From Streptomyces cyaneus (lineage in GTDB: Bacteria > Actinomycetota > Actinomycetes > Streptomycetales > Streptomycetaceae): a DNA stretch of 64,000 bases. The position numbers and the translations under genes were made by a program. This document shows positions 18,051 through 26,590 of this stretch, one piece after another. The stretch covers positions 1-64,000 of the forward strand of contig NZ_RQJW01000023.1 of NCBI RefSeq assembly GCF_004028635.1, given 5' to 3'. The first letter of the stretch is position 1. Every line of letters starts with the position of its first letter. The notes beneath the pieces were generated by a model. It worked only from the letters and a program-made list of their open reading frames with translations, was not told where the DNA came from and did no database searches.

Positions 18051-19378
18051 CGTCGCTCCAGAGCACGGTCGGTGAGGACTCCGGCGGAGCCGGTGTAACG
18101 GGCGGGGTCGGTGAGCTCGTCGAGGTCGACGTCCTTCAACTCCGGTTCCTCGGCGAGCAGTTCGGCCAGCGAGCGTCCCTCGGTGTAGGTCCGCTTGGCC
18201 AGGTCCGTGAGCAGGGCCTTGGCGCGAGCCCGGCCCAGCATCGGAGCCAGCTCGGCGGACAGCCGCTCGGAGACGATCAACCCATGGGTGAGATCCAGGT
18301 GTTCCCGCATGACATCGGGCCTGGCCCGCAGTCCCTCGGCCAGCTCGACGGCATCCCGGGCGGCCCCGCCGACCAGCCGCAGCAACTCCCGCAGCGGCTC
18401 CCACTCCGCATGCCAGGCCCCGGCCGGCCGTTCGTCCTCCGCCGCCAGCGACCCGTACAACGTGGCCGCGAGCTGAGGCGCCCGCCGCGCGGCGGAGGCG
18501 ATGAGGGTGGACCGTACGGGATTGGACTTGTGCGGCATCGCGGACGAACCCCCGCCGCTGCCTTCCGTGACCTCGGCGATCTCGGTGCGGGACAGGGTGA
18601 GGACGTCCCCGGCGAGCTTGCCGAGCGCGCCCGCCGTGAAGGCCAGGCATCCGGCGAGATCGGCGACGGGCGTACGCAGCGTGTGCCAGGGCAGGTCGGG
18701 TGCCCGCAGACCGAGTTCGCGGGCGTACGCCGCCGGCAGCGCGGTCGGATCGCTCGCACCGTACGCCCCGAAGGCCGCCAACGTCCCCGCCGCACCCCCG
18801 AGTTGGGCGGGCAGCGAGTCCCGTACGCCCGTCACCCGGTCCCGCGCGTCGAGTACCAGCGCCCGCCACCCGGCCGCCTTCAGCCCGAACGTCGTCGGTA
18901 CGGCGTGCTGGGTGAGCGTCCGGCCCGGCATCACGGCGTCGCGGTACTCGGCGGCGAGGCGGGCCAGGGCCTGCTGGGTGCGGTCGAGGTCGGCCAGTAC
19001 GACGTCCAGTGCGCGCGCCGCGACCAACATCGTGGCCGTGTCCAGGATGTCCTGGCTGGTCGCACCCCGGTGGACGTACGGGCCGTACTGCGCACCGACC
19101 GCCTTGGTCAGGTCGCCGACCAGCGGGATGACCGGGTTTCCGCCGCCGCGCGCACGCTCGGCGAGGGACCGAACGTCGAAGCGGCCGGCGTCGGCAGCCT
19201 CGGTCACCGCGGTCGCCGCCTCGGCCGGGGCCAGCCCCAGCAAGGCCTGCGCCCGGGTGAGAGCGGCCTCCGCGTCCAGCAGCGCCTGGAGATAGGCGCC
19301 GTTACCGGTTACGGAGGCGGCGGGGGAGCCTGCCCACCCGGGGGCCAGCAGGCCGGTGTCCGAATCGGGAGAAGTCAC
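18047..19378 (-). CDS. pcaB: 3-carboxy-cis,cis-muconate cycloisomerase
   Basis: A 443-aa member of the fumarase/argininosuccinase superfamily that converts 3-carboxymuconate, the ring-cleavage product of PcaHG, to 4-carboxymuconolactone. The superfamily signature GGSSAMPHKSNP is present, as are the GATSQDILDTA and TFGLKAA... regions. The GTG start overlaps the pcaG stop (GTGA); open frame further upstream is a shadow of pcaG. It sits between pcaG and the pcaDC fusion, the normal pathway order. Confidence 0.96.
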   Translation of the reverse strand: MTSPDSDTGLLAPGWAGSPAASVTGNGAYLQALLDAEAALTRAQALLGLAPAEAATAVTEAADAGRFDVRSLAERARGGGNPVIPLVGDLTKAVGAQYGPYVHRGATSQDILDTATMLVAARALDVVLADLDRTQQALARLAAEYRDAVMPGRTLTQHAVPTTFGLKAAGWRALVLDARDRVTGVRDSLPAQLGGAAGTLAAFGAYGASDPTALPAAYARELGLRAPDLPWHTLRTPVADLAGCLAFTAGALGKLAGDVLTLSRTEIAEVTEGSGGGSSAMPHKSNPVRSTLIASAARRAPQLAATLYGSLAAEDERPAGAWHAEWEPLRELLRLVGGAARDAVELAEGLRARPDVMREHLDLTHGLIVSERLSAELAPMLGRARAKALLTDLAKRTYTEGRSLAELLAEEPELKDVDLDELTDPARYTGSAGVLTDRALERR

Positions 19379-19980
19379 TGGAACTCCAGGAAGACCGTCT
19401 CGCCTTCGCCCTGAAGGCGGATGTCGAAACGGTAGGTGCCATCGCGCTGCTCTCGCGCGATCAGCGTGTCGCGCCGCTCGGCCGGCACGCGGGCCAGCAG
19501 CGGGTCCGCGGCGAGGGCCGCCTCGTCGCCCGGCAGGTAGATGCGGGTGAACAGGTGCACCAGCAGCCCGCGCGCGAACACGCACACGCTGATGTACGGC
19601 GCGCTCTGCCCGCGCGCCCCCGGCCGCAGCGTCCGTGCGGACCAGTGGCCGTTGGCGTCCGTCTGGATACGCCCCCAGCCCGTGAACTCCACCCCGTTGC
19701 GGCCCAGGAAGCCACCGCTCGCCGGGTCGCGCCGCATCGAGCCGTCGACCTGCGGGACGTTGCCGTCCGGGTCGGCGCCCCACAGCTCCACGAACGCGTC
19801 CGGCAGCGGGTTGCCCTCGCCGTCGTGGACGTATCCCTGGATCGCGATCGTGTCGGGGTGGCCGACCGGGGCGATGTCGCCGCCGCCGGGGAAGGGCAGG
19901 GCGTGGCCGTAGAAGGGGCCCACCGTGTGCGACGGGGTCGGGAGCACGGTCTCGGGACGGCTCGTGTCGATCTTCGTCAT
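19375..19980 (-). CDS. pcaG: Protocatechuate 3,4-dioxygenase, alpha subunit
   Basis: A 201-aa intradiol dioxygenase subunit. It pairs with PcaH to form the iron(III) enzyme that cleaves the ring of protocatechuate. The fold motifs are clear (TVGPFYGHALPF near the N-terminus, IQGYVHDGEGNPLPDAFVELW, FTGWGRIQTDANGHW) but, as is normal for alpha subunits, the full set of iron-binding Tyr/His is absent. It begins six bases after pcaH ends, and its stop overlaps the pcaB start. Confidence 0.97.
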   Translation of the reverse strand: MTKIDTSRPETVLPTPSHTVGPFYGHALPFPGGGDIAPVGHPDTIAIQGYVHDGEGNPLPDAFVELWGADPDGNVPQVDGSMRRDPASGGFLGRNGVEFTGWGRIQTDANGHWSARTLRPGARGQSAPYISVCVFARGLLVHLFTRIYLPGDEAALAADPLLARVPAERRDTLIAREQRDGTYRFDIRLQGEGETVFLEFQ

Positions 19981-19986
19981 GGCAGG

Positions 19987-20760
19987 TCAGCGCCCTTCTT
20001 CGATCCAGGTGGCGTTCGGCCCGTCGAGCACGATGTCCCAGTGGTAGCCCATCGAGAACTCCGGCACCGACAGGCTGTGGTCGTAGGTGGCGACGAGCCG
20101 CTGGCGGGCCGCGTCGTCCGTCACCGACTGGATGATCGGGTCGTACGGGAACAGCGGGTCGCTGGGGAAGTACATCTGTGTCACGAGCCGCTGGGTGAAC
20201 GCCGTGCCGAAGAGCGAGAAGTGGATGTGCGCCGGCCGCCAGGCGTTGACGTGCTGGCGCCAGGGGTACGGGCCCGGCTGGACGGTGGTGAACTCGTAGA
20301 AGCCGCGGTCGTCCGTCAGCGTGCGGCCGACGCCCGTGAAGTTCGGGTCCAGCGGGGCGTCGTGCTGCTCGCGCTGGTGGGCGTAGCGGCCGGCCGAGTT
20401 CGCCTGCCAGATCTCGATGAGCTGGCCGCGGATCGGGCGGCCGTCGCGGTCCAGCAGCCGGCCGGAGACGGTGATCCGCTCACCGATCGGCTCGCCGTTG
20501 TGCTGCTTGGTGAGGTCGTTGTCGATCTCGGTGATGTCCCGCTCCCCGAAGGCGGGGGAGGACAGCTCCACCAGCTCCGGGTCCTTGGTGACGTCGATCG
20601 CGATCGGCGGCTGCTTGGGGTGACGCAGGACCGAGGAGCGGTACGGCGCGTAGTCGCGGCGCGGCTGATGCTCGACGGGCGCTCCGTCGGCGACCCGCTT
20701 CTCGTACGCGGCGTGCTCGGCCGCGATCTCCTGGTCGATGTCGTGTTGCGTGAGAGTCAT
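19987..20760 (-). CDS. pcaH: Protocatechuate 3,4-dioxygenase, beta subunit
   Basis: A 257-aa catalytic subunit. The iron ligands expected for the family are visible: Tyr in NSAGRYAHQ, Tyr in QPGPYPWRQ, and two His in WRPAHIHFSLFG. It carries out oxygen-dependent ring opening of protocatechuate to 3-carboxy-cis,cis-muconate in the cytoplasm. It starts at ATG 20760, 20 bases downstream of pcaF, the only sizeable gap inside this otherwise overlapping operon. Confidence 0.97.
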   Translation of the reverse strand: MTLTQHDIDQEIAAEHAAYEKRVADGAPVEHQPRRDYAPYRSSVLRHPKQPPIAIDVTKDPELVELSSPAFGERDITEIDNDLTKQHNGEPIGERITVSGRLLDRDGRPIRGQLIEIWQANSAGRYAHQREQHDAPLDPNFTGVGRTLTDDRGFYEFTTVQPGPYPWRQHVNAWRPAHIHFSLFGTAFTQRLVTQMYFPSDPLFPYDPIIQSVTDDAARQRLVATYDHSLSVPEFSMGYHWDIVLDGPNATWIEEGR

Positions 20761-20780
20761 GAGGGTTCCTCGGGGGGTTC

Positions 20781-21983
20781 TTAGCGCTCCAGGACGAGGG
20801 CGAGGCCCTGGCCGACGCCGATGCAGAGGGTGGCGACGCCGGTTCCGCTGCCCTTGCGGGCGAGTTGATGGGCGACGGTGCCGGCGAGGCGGGCACCGGA
20901 GGCGCCGAGGGGGTGACCGAGGGCGATGGCGCCGCCCTGGGGGTTGAGGACGGCCGGGTCGAACTCGGGCCATTCGGCGACGCAGCCCAGGACCTGGGCG
21001 GCGAAGGCCTCGTTGAGCTCCAGGGTCGCCAGGTCGCCGAATCCCTTGCCCGCCTTGGCGAGCGCGCGATTGACGGCCTCGACCGGAGCGAGCCCGAAGT
21101 AGTGCGGGTCGATCGCGGAGACACCGGAGGCGCTGACGCGGGCGAGGGGCTCGCGGCCGGTGGCCCTCAGGCCCTCCTCGTCGACCAGCAGCAGGGCCGC
21201 GGCACCGTCGTTGAGCGGTGAGGCATTGCCCGCGGTCACCGTGCCCTCGGAGGTGCGGAAGGACGGCTTCAGCTTGGCCATCGCCGCGAGGGAGGCGTCC
21301 GGCCGTACGCACTCGTCGGCGCCGAAGACGACCGGGTCGCCCTTGCGCTGAGGGATCGACACGGGTGCGAGTTCGGCGTCGAAGAGGCCTGCCTCCTGGG
21401 CCTTGGCGGCCTTGTGGTGGCTGGCGAGCGCGAACTCGTCCTGCTGCTCGCGGCTGATCTTGTGCTTCTCCGCGATGAGCTCGGCGGACTCGCCGAGCGG
21501 GATGGTCCACTGCGGTTCCATCCTCGGGTTGACCATGCGCCAGCCCAGGGTGGTGGAGTACAACTCGGTGTGCCCGGCCGGGAACGGCCTGTCCGACTTG
21601 GGCAGCACATACGGTGCCCGGGTCATCGACTCCACCCCGCCGGCCACGGCGATGGAGGCGTCCCCGACCGCGATCGCGCGGGCCGCCTGGATCACCGCCT
21701 CCAGCCCCGACGCGCACAGCCGGTTGACCGTCACGCCCGGCACCGAGGTGGGCAGACCGGCCAGCAGGGCGGCCATGCGGCCGACGTTGCGGTTCTCCTC
21801 GCCGGCGCCGTTGGCGTTGCCGAAGTACACGTCCTCGATCCGGGACGGGTCCAACTCCGGGGTCCGGGCGAGGAGTTCACGGATGGCGTGGGCGCCGAGG
21901 TCGTCCGGACGCACGGCGGCGAGGGCGCCGTTGTAGCGGCCGATCGGGGTACGGACCGCGTCGACGATGTACACCGGGTTCAC
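20781..21983 (-). CDS. pcaF: 3-oxoadipyl-CoA thiolase
   Basis: A 400-aa thiolase performing the last pathway step, splitting 3-oxoadipyl-CoA into succinyl-CoA and acetyl-CoA. The active-site Cys is in NRLCASGLEAV, the catalytic His in NPQGGAIALGHPLGASGAR and the second Cys in TLCIGVGQG, with NEAFAAQ between. The GTG start overlaps the pcaJ stop (GTGA). Placement between pcaJ and pcaH supports this role over a general beta-oxidation thiolase such as the one at 56112-57326. Confidence 0.96.
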   Translation of the reverse strand: MNPVYIVDAVRTPIGRYNGALAAVRPDDLGAHAIRELLARTPELDPSRIEDVYFGNANGAGEENRNVGRMAALLAGLPTSVPGVTVNRLCASGLEAVIQAARAIAVGDASIAVAGGVESMTRAPYVLPKSDRPFPAGHTELYSTTLGWRMVNPRMEPQWTIPLGESAELIAEKHKISREQQDEFALASHHKAAKAQEAGLFDAELAPVSIPQRKGDPVVFGADECVRPDASLAAMAKLKPSFRTSEGTVTAGNASPLNDGAAALLLVDEEGLRATGREPLARVSASGVSAIDPHYFGLAPVEAVNRALAKAGKGFGDLATLELNEAFAAQVLGCVAEWPEFDPAVLNPQGGAIALGHPLGASGARLAGTVAHQLARKGSGTGVATLCIGVGQGLALVLER

Positions 21984-22624
21984 AGCAGGCCCTCCGCGAC
22001 GGTGAGTTTGGCGTCGGTCTTGGCGATGATCTCGTCGACGCTCACGCCGGGCGCGGTCTCGGTCAACACCAGACCGTCCTGTGTCACGTCCATCACGCCC
22101 AGGTCGGTGATGATCCGGTTCACACAGGCTTTGCCGGTGAGCGGCAGCGCGCACTCGGTGAGGATCTTCGGGCTGCCGTCCTTGGCGGTGTGGGTCATCA
22201 CCACGATGACCGTGCGGGCCCCGTGGACCAGGTCCATCGCCCCGCCGATCCCGGTGATCATCTTGCCGGGGATGGCCCAGTTCGCCAGGTCACCGGACTC
22301 CGACACCTGCATGGCGCCCAGCACGGCCACGTCGATGTGCCCGCCCCGGATCATCGAGAACGACAGCGCCGAGTCGAAGAAGGACGCCCCCGGCAGCACG
22401 GTCACGGTCTCCTTGCCCGCGTTGATCAGATCGGGGTCGACCTGATCCTCGGTGGGGTAGGGGCCGGTGCCCAGGATGCCGTTCTCCGACTCCAGGATCA
22501 CCTCCACGCCCTCGGGCAGGTAGTTCGGGATCAGTGTCGGCAGTCCGATGCCGAGGTTGACGTACTGGCCGTCCTCGAGCTCGCGTGCGGCCCGCGCGGC
22601 CATCTCTTCCCGCGTCCACGTCAT
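21980..22624 (-). CDS. pcaJ: 3-oxoadipate CoA-transferase, beta subunit
   Basis: A 214-aa subunit of the succinyl-CoA:3-oxoadipate CoA-transferase. The catalytic Glu lies in the signature SENGILG, after GQYVNLGIGLPT. It activates 3-oxoadipate for thiolysis by PcaF. Both ends overlap neighbouring genes: ATGA with pcaI and GTGA with pcaF. Confidence 0.97.
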   Translation of the reverse strand: MTWTREEMAARAARELEDGQYVNLGIGLPTLIPNYLPEGVEVILESENGILGTGPYPTEDQVDPDLINAGKETVTVLPGASFFDSALSFSMIRGGHIDVAVLGAMQVSESGDLANWAIPGKMITGIGGAMDLVHGARTVIVVMTHTAKDGSPKILTECALPLTGKACVNRIITDLGVMDVTQDGLVLTETAPGVSVDEIIAKTDAKLTVAEGLL

Positions 22625-23406
22625 GACTGGGCCACCGTCCCTCGTGCCGTAGGCACGGCAATCGTGCGCTGTTCGATCTGCTTGTCCGCCGCCTGCTCCG
22701 GGGTGAGCGCCAGCACCCGCTGGACGAAGATCCCCGGCAGATGCACCGCGTCCGGGTCGAGCTCGCCGGGCTCCACCAGCTCCTCCACCTCGGCGATGGT
22801 GACCTTGCCCGCCATCGCCGCCAAAGGATTGAAGTTGCGGGAGGACTTGTTGAACACCAGGTTCCCGTGCCGGTCGCCCTTGGCCGCCCGCACCAGCGCG
22901 AAGTCGGTACGGATGCCCCGCTCCAGCACATACTCGGTGCCGTCGAACTCCCGCACCTCCTTCGGCGGCGAAGCCAGAGCGACCCCGCCCTGGCCGTCGT
23001 AACGCCAGGGCAGCCCCCCGTCGGCGACCTGCGTACCCACCCCGGCCGGCGTGAAGAACGCGGGGATCCCGGCGCCGCCCGCCCGCAGTCGCTCGGCGAG
23101 CGTGCCCTGCGGGATCATCTCCACCTCCAGCTCGCCGGCCAGGTACTGCCGGGCGAACTCCTTGTTGGCGCCGATGTAGGAGCCGGTCACCCGGGCGATC
23201 CGCCCCGCCGACAGCAACACCGCGAGCCCCGACTCCATCGCCCCGCAGTTGTTGGAGACCACCGACAGTCCGCCGGTGCCCTGCTCGTACAGGGCCTGGA
23301 TGAGCACGTTCGGCACACCACTCAGCCCGAAACCGCCCACCGCGAGCGAAGCGCCCTCGGGCACATCGGCCACTGCCTCAGCGGCTGTGGCGACCACCTT
23401 GTCCAT
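22621..23406 (-). CDS. pcaI: 3-oxoadipate CoA-transferase, alpha subunit
   Basis: A 261-aa partner of PcaJ and first gene of the pca operon. The GGFG.SGVPN and GSYIGANKEF motifs identify the alpha subunit. ATG 23406 is taken as start; an in-frame TTG seven codons upstream has no binding site and touches the operator-like palindrome. It is divergent from the pcaV regulator, so the whole operon is transcribed away from the shared control region. Confidence 0.96.
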   Translation of the reverse strand: MDKVVATAAEAVADVPEGASLAVGGFGLSGVPNVLIQALYEQGTGGLSVVSNNCGAMESGLAVLLSAGRIARVTGSYIGANKEFARQYLAGELEVEMIPQGTLAERLRAGGAGIPAFFTPAGVGTQVADGGLPWRYDGQGGVALASPPKEVREFDGTEYVLERGIRTDFALVRAAKGDRHGNLVFNKSSRNFNPLAAMAGKVTIAEVEELVEPGELDPDAVHLPGIFVQRVLALTPEQAADKQIEQRTIAVPTARGTVAQS

Positions 23407-23428
23407 CCGTAAGCCCCATCTCTCCAAT

Positions 23429-23446
23429 TACTCAGGGCACTGAGTA
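23429..23446. promoter_or_regulatory. Palindrome TACTCAG-N4-CTGAGTA, candidate PcaV operator
   Basis: Perfect 7-bp arms around GGCA lie 23 bases upstream of the pcaI start, between pcaI and divergent pcaV. Position and size fit a MarR-family dimer site. A second, weaker inverted repeat (TCGTT/AACGA arms at 23570-23574 and 23584-23588) lies just upstream of pcaV. Neither has been tested here. Confidence 0.6.
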
Positions 23447-23608
23447 TTTCAGCGAGGTCTTCCTCACGCTGCCACTGGAGCGGCCAGGCGTCAAGACCCC
23501 TGAATTAACGCAGGTCAGGTGGATCGAGTGAAGGCGGATGACAGAGACAGGGGTGGGTGTGTGCGGTTATCGTTCAGTACACCAACGAATTCGACCTCGG
23601 GAGCGCAC

Positions 23609-24073
23609 ATGGCCGCGGTGGACCTCACCACCCACCCCGGGCACCTCGCCCGGCGGCTCCAGCAGGCGCACTACCTGCTGTGGAACACGATGGTCTCCGA
23701 GGAGATCACCTCACCCCAGTTCGCCGTCCTCAACGCGCTCGTCGCCGAGCCGGGTCTGGACCAGCGGACGGTGGGGGAGCGGGTGGGGCTCGACCGGTCC
23801 ACGATCGCCGAGGTGATCAGCAGGCTCGGCCGCCGCGGGCTGCTCGACAAGGTGCGCGACCCCCAGGACGGCCGTCGCTTCCTGCTGCGCCTGACGGACG
23901 ACGGACTGCGCACCCACAAGAAGCTGACCGTCCGCACGGCCCGGATGAACCAGGTCTTCCTGGCCCCGCTGTCCGCCGAGGAGCAGACGCTGTTCTTCGA
24001 CCTGATCCGACGGGTCGCGGACGCGGCCGAGGGGCTCCGCAACCCGGCCGAACCCCTCGTCACGCAAAGCTGA
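23609..24073 (+). CDS. pcaV: MarR-family repressor of the pca operon
   Basis: A 154-aa winged-helix regulator. With ATG 23609 as start (GGGAG site just upstream), the residue numbering places Arg15, His21 and Trp25 in helix 1 (LARRLQQAHYLLWN); from memory, Arg15 and His21 are protocatechuate-contacting residues in S. coelicolor PcaV. The wing/recognition region is VGERVGLDRSTIAEVISRLGRRGLL...DPQDGRR. It is divergent from pcaI, the known arrangement, so protocatechuate probably relieves repression of the operon. Confidence 0.93.
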   Translation: MAAVDLTTHPGHLARRLQQAHYLLWNTMVSEEITSPQFAVLNALVAEPGLDQRTVGERVGLDRSTIAEVISRLGRRGLLDKVRDPQDGRRFLLRLTDDGLRTHKKLTVRTARMNQVFLAPLSAEEQTLFFDLIRRVADAAEGLRNPAEPLVTQS

Positions 24074-24110
24074 TTCGCGGCCCTCCGGCTGCTCGCCCGG
24101 AAAGCCTCAT

Positions 24111-24144
24111 CCCCGGGCCCCGGGCCCCGGGCCCCGGGCCCCGG
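24111..24144. repeat. 7-bp tandem repeat (CCCCGGG)n
   Basis: Nearly five perfect copies of CCCCGGG fill the 84-bp gap between convergent pcaV and the DUF3048 gene. It is self-complementary and could fold as a hairpin terminator in either direction. Confidence 0.85.
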
Positions 24145-24157
24145 ACACCCGGAATGC

Positions 24158-25171
24158 TCAGGGCGCCTTCGCGAGCACCACCCACACCTGGCCGTGCTGG
24201 AAGTTCATCGGCTCGCCTTCGCCGGTCGTGAACGCGGTGCCCTCCGAGGCCTTCGGGCGCTTCCAGTTGACGTCGTAGGCGCGCCCGTCGCGCAGCACCT
24301 CCGCCTTCCCGGAGCCCACGGTCTCGGTGTACGGCGTGAAGTTGCCGCCGGAGTCATGGAAGGCGGACGTGCGTATCTTCACGTACTGCACGACGACCGT
24401 GCCGGCCGCCAGCCGCTTGCCGTCCGTCGTCTCGGCGGCCTTGCCGTCCATGGCGACCAGCCAGCGCTGCTGGCTCTCGGACCAGGTGAAGGTGAACCGG
24501 GCCGCCGGGTAACGCACCGTCCGCGAGGTCTCGGCCTCGCCGCCCGCGGGCGCCGCGCCGAAGCGGAAGCCGGTCGTCAGCACGGAGGTGCCCGGGGCGG
24601 CGGACATCAGCCGGCCGGGCCGCAGATAGAGGTTGTGCGGCGAAGGCCTGTCCGTGCCGCGGAAGTAGGCGTCGGCCGCCTTTTCGGGGGGCGTCGCCTG
24701 TAGTGGCGCCTTGTCGATCAGCGGCAGGAGCTTGCCCTGCGCACCGGAGAAGGCGAGCGTCGGCCGGTCGAACTGGCCCAGTAGCTCCAGATCGCTCTCC
24801 CGGGCGCTGCGCACCGGTCCGATGACCTCCGGCAGCTTCTGTGCGTACACCGCCATCAGCCGGCTCAGCCCGGCCTCGACCTGTTCGACGTACACGATGT
24901 CAGCGGCGTCCAGGCCCGTGGGGGGCCGGGCGGCGCGGACGTTGTCGATCTTCACGGCGAGCACTGAGGCGTCGTTCACGCGGCTCTCGCTCGTAGCCGG
25001 CGAGGGCGGACGCTCCCGGCCGCGGCCGTCCTCGCGTGGGCCGTCGGACGTCGTGCATCCGGCCGCCAGGGAAGCCGTCAGGATGACGGCCAGCAGCCCC
25101 GCCATGGTCGTGGCGCGTCTCGTGCGCGCCCCTGGTTGCCCGCTCACCGGTTGCCTGCTCACCGTCGTCAC
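24158..25171 (-). CDS. DUF3048 lipoprotein (YerB-like)
   Basis: A 337-aa exported lipoprotein. The N-terminus has Arg residues, a hydrophobic segment and the lipobox LAAGC near residue 39. Two DUF3048 domains follow: the first with VLAVKIDNVRAARPPTGLDAADIVYVEQVEAGLSR-type residues and IGPVRSARESD, the second with FTFTWSESQQRWLVAMDGK and GQVWVVL near the end. Bacillus YerB is a relative. The biochemical function is unknown; cell-envelope location is secure. It is convergent with pcaV and divergent from the alcohol dehydrogenase gene. Confidence 0.9.
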   Translation of the reverse strand: MTTVSRQPVSGQPGARTRRATTMAGLLAVILTASLAAGCTTSDGPREDGRGRERPPSPATSESRVNDASVLAVKIDNVRAARPPTGLDAADIVYVEQVEAGLSRLMAVYAQKLPEVIGPVRSARESDLELLGQFDRPTLAFSGAQGKLLPLIDKAPLQATPPEKAADAYFRGTDRPSPHNLYLRPGRLMSAAPGTSVLTTGFRFGAAPAGGEAETSRTVRYPAARFTFTWSESQQRWLVAMDGKAAETTDGKRLAAGTVVVQYVKIRTSAFHDSGGNFTPYTETVGSGKAEVLRDGRAYDVNWKRPKASEGTAFTTGEGEPMNFQHGQVWVVLAKAP

Positions 25172-25211
25172 CCGCAGCCACCCGCCCTGTCCGTGTAGTT
25201 AATTGTGCACT

Positions 25212-25223
25212 TATCAGTTGATA
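25212..25223. promoter_or_regulatory. AT-rich palindrome between divergent genes
   Basis: TATCA-GT-TGATA lies in a small AT-rich island between the DUF3048 and alcohol dehydrogenase genes, just before two TACCTGA copies (about 25232 and 25250). This looks like a shared promoter/operator zone, but no regulator gene is adjacent. Confidence 0.35.
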
Positions 25224-25341
25224 GGAGGCCATACCTGAACCGGCGGCCCTACCTGACCAGCGGTTCGGCCGGGGAGCGCAGGGGTACCCGGGCGGCCACC
25301 GCACGAGCGGACGCGCACACGTGACGGAGGGAGCGCGGGCG

Positions 25342-26532
25342 ATGAGGGCTGTGACCTGGCAGGGCAAGCGGGACGTGCGCGTGGAGAACGTGCCCGATCC
25401 GACGATCCAGGAGCCGACGGACGCGGTCATCCGCATCACGTCCACCGGGTTGTGCGGCTCCGACCTGCACTTGTACGAGGTGCTGACGCCGTTCATGACA
25501 CCGGGGGACATCCTCGGTCACGAACCGATCGGCATCGTCGAGGAGGTCGGCGCCGCGGTGCCGGACCTGCAGGCGGGGGACCGGGTCGTGGTGCCGTTCC
25601 AGATCGCCTGCGGCAACTGCTGGATGTGCCTGACCGGGCTGCCGACCCAGTGCGAGACCACCCAGGTCACCGGCGAGGGCATGGGCGCCGCCCTGTTCGG
25701 CTACACCCGTCTGTACGGTGCGGTGCCGGGCGCCCAGGCCGAGTACCTGCGGGTCCCGCAGGCGCAGTTCGGCCCGATCAAGATCCCGGAAGGACCGGCC
25801 GACGACCGGTTCGTCTATCTCTCCGACGTCCTGCCCACCGCCTGGCAGGCGGTCCGCTACGCCGAGATCCCGGAGGGCGGCAGCATCGCCGTGCTCGGCC
25901 TCGGGCCCATCGGCGACATGGCCTGCCGGGTCGCCCAGGTGCTCGGTGCCGGGCGGGTGTTCGGCGTGGACCTGGTCCCCGAACGGCTGCGGCGGGCGCG
26001 CGAGCGGGGTGTCGAGACGTACGACCTCAGGAGCTTCGACGACGAGAAGGAACTGGTCGCCGCCATCCGTGACCAGACCGACGGCCGCGGTCCCGACGCC
26101 GTCATCGACGCGGTCGGCACCGAAGCCCATGGCAGCGCCGCCGCGCGGCTGGCCCAGCAGGCCTCGGCGATGCTGCCGCGCAAGCTGAGCGGTCCGCTCG
26201 CCGAACGCTTCAGCGTCGACCGGCTCTCCGCCCTCTACACCGCCATCGACCTGGTGCGGCGCGGCGGCACGATCTCCCTGTCCGGCGTGTACGGCGGCAC
26301 GGCGGACCCGATACCGCTGCTCACCCTGTTCGACAAGCAGATCCAGCTCCGGATGGGGCAGGCCAACGTGCGCCGCTGGAGCGACGACATCATGCCGTAC
26401 CTGACGGACGAGGACCCCCTCGGCGTCGACGACTTCGCCACGCACCGCGTGCCGCTGAGCGACGCCCCGCACGCGTACGAGATGTTCCAGCGCAAGCAGG
26501 AAGGTGCGGTCAAGGTGCTGATGAAGCCCTGA
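25342..26532 (+). CDS. Zinc-dependent alcohol dehydrogenase, formaldehyde-dehydrogenase-like
   Basis: A 396-aa medium-chain dehydrogenase. Catalytic zinc ligands lie in GLCGSDLH and GHEPIG, and the structural zinc Cys set is CGNCWMCLTGLPTQC. The NAD-binding motif is VLGLGPIGDMACRVAQ. The extra loop and GTEAHG segment place it with the glutathione-independent formaldehyde dehydrogenase/threonine-dehydrogenase-like group. The substrate is not certain. The ATG at 25342 follows GGAGGGAG by eight bases; an upstream GTG is the alternative. Confidence 0.92.
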   Translation: MRAVTWQGKRDVRVENVPDPTIQEPTDAVIRITSTGLCGSDLHLYEVLTPFMTPGDILGHEPIGIVEEVGAAVPDLQAGDRVVVPFQIACGNCWMCLTGLPTQCETTQVTGEGMGAALFGYTRLYGAVPGAQAEYLRVPQAQFGPIKIPEGPADDRFVYLSDVLPTAWQAVRYAEIPEGGSIAVLGLGPIGDMACRVAQVLGAGRVFGVDLVPERLRRARERGVETYDLRSFDDEKELVAAIRDQTDGRGPDAVIDAVGTEAHGSAAARLAQQASAMLPRKLSGPLAERFSVDRLSALYTAIDLVRRGGTISLSGVYGGTADPIPLLTLFDKQIQLRMGQANVRRWSDDIMPYLTDEDPLGVDDFATHRVPLSDAPHAYEMFQRKQEGAVKVLMKP

Positions 26533-26590
26533 CTCCGGCTCGGCTTTCCCGTCCGGCCTGTGGCGAAGTCCCTGTCACGCCTACTCCCTG

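Noticed and set aside
16923..18869. Long minus-strand frame joining pcaDC to upstream sequence as a 648-aa protein
   Set aside because: The extra 270 residues are an out-of-frame shadow of pcaB; the TTG overlapping the pcaB stop gives the normal PcaL length.
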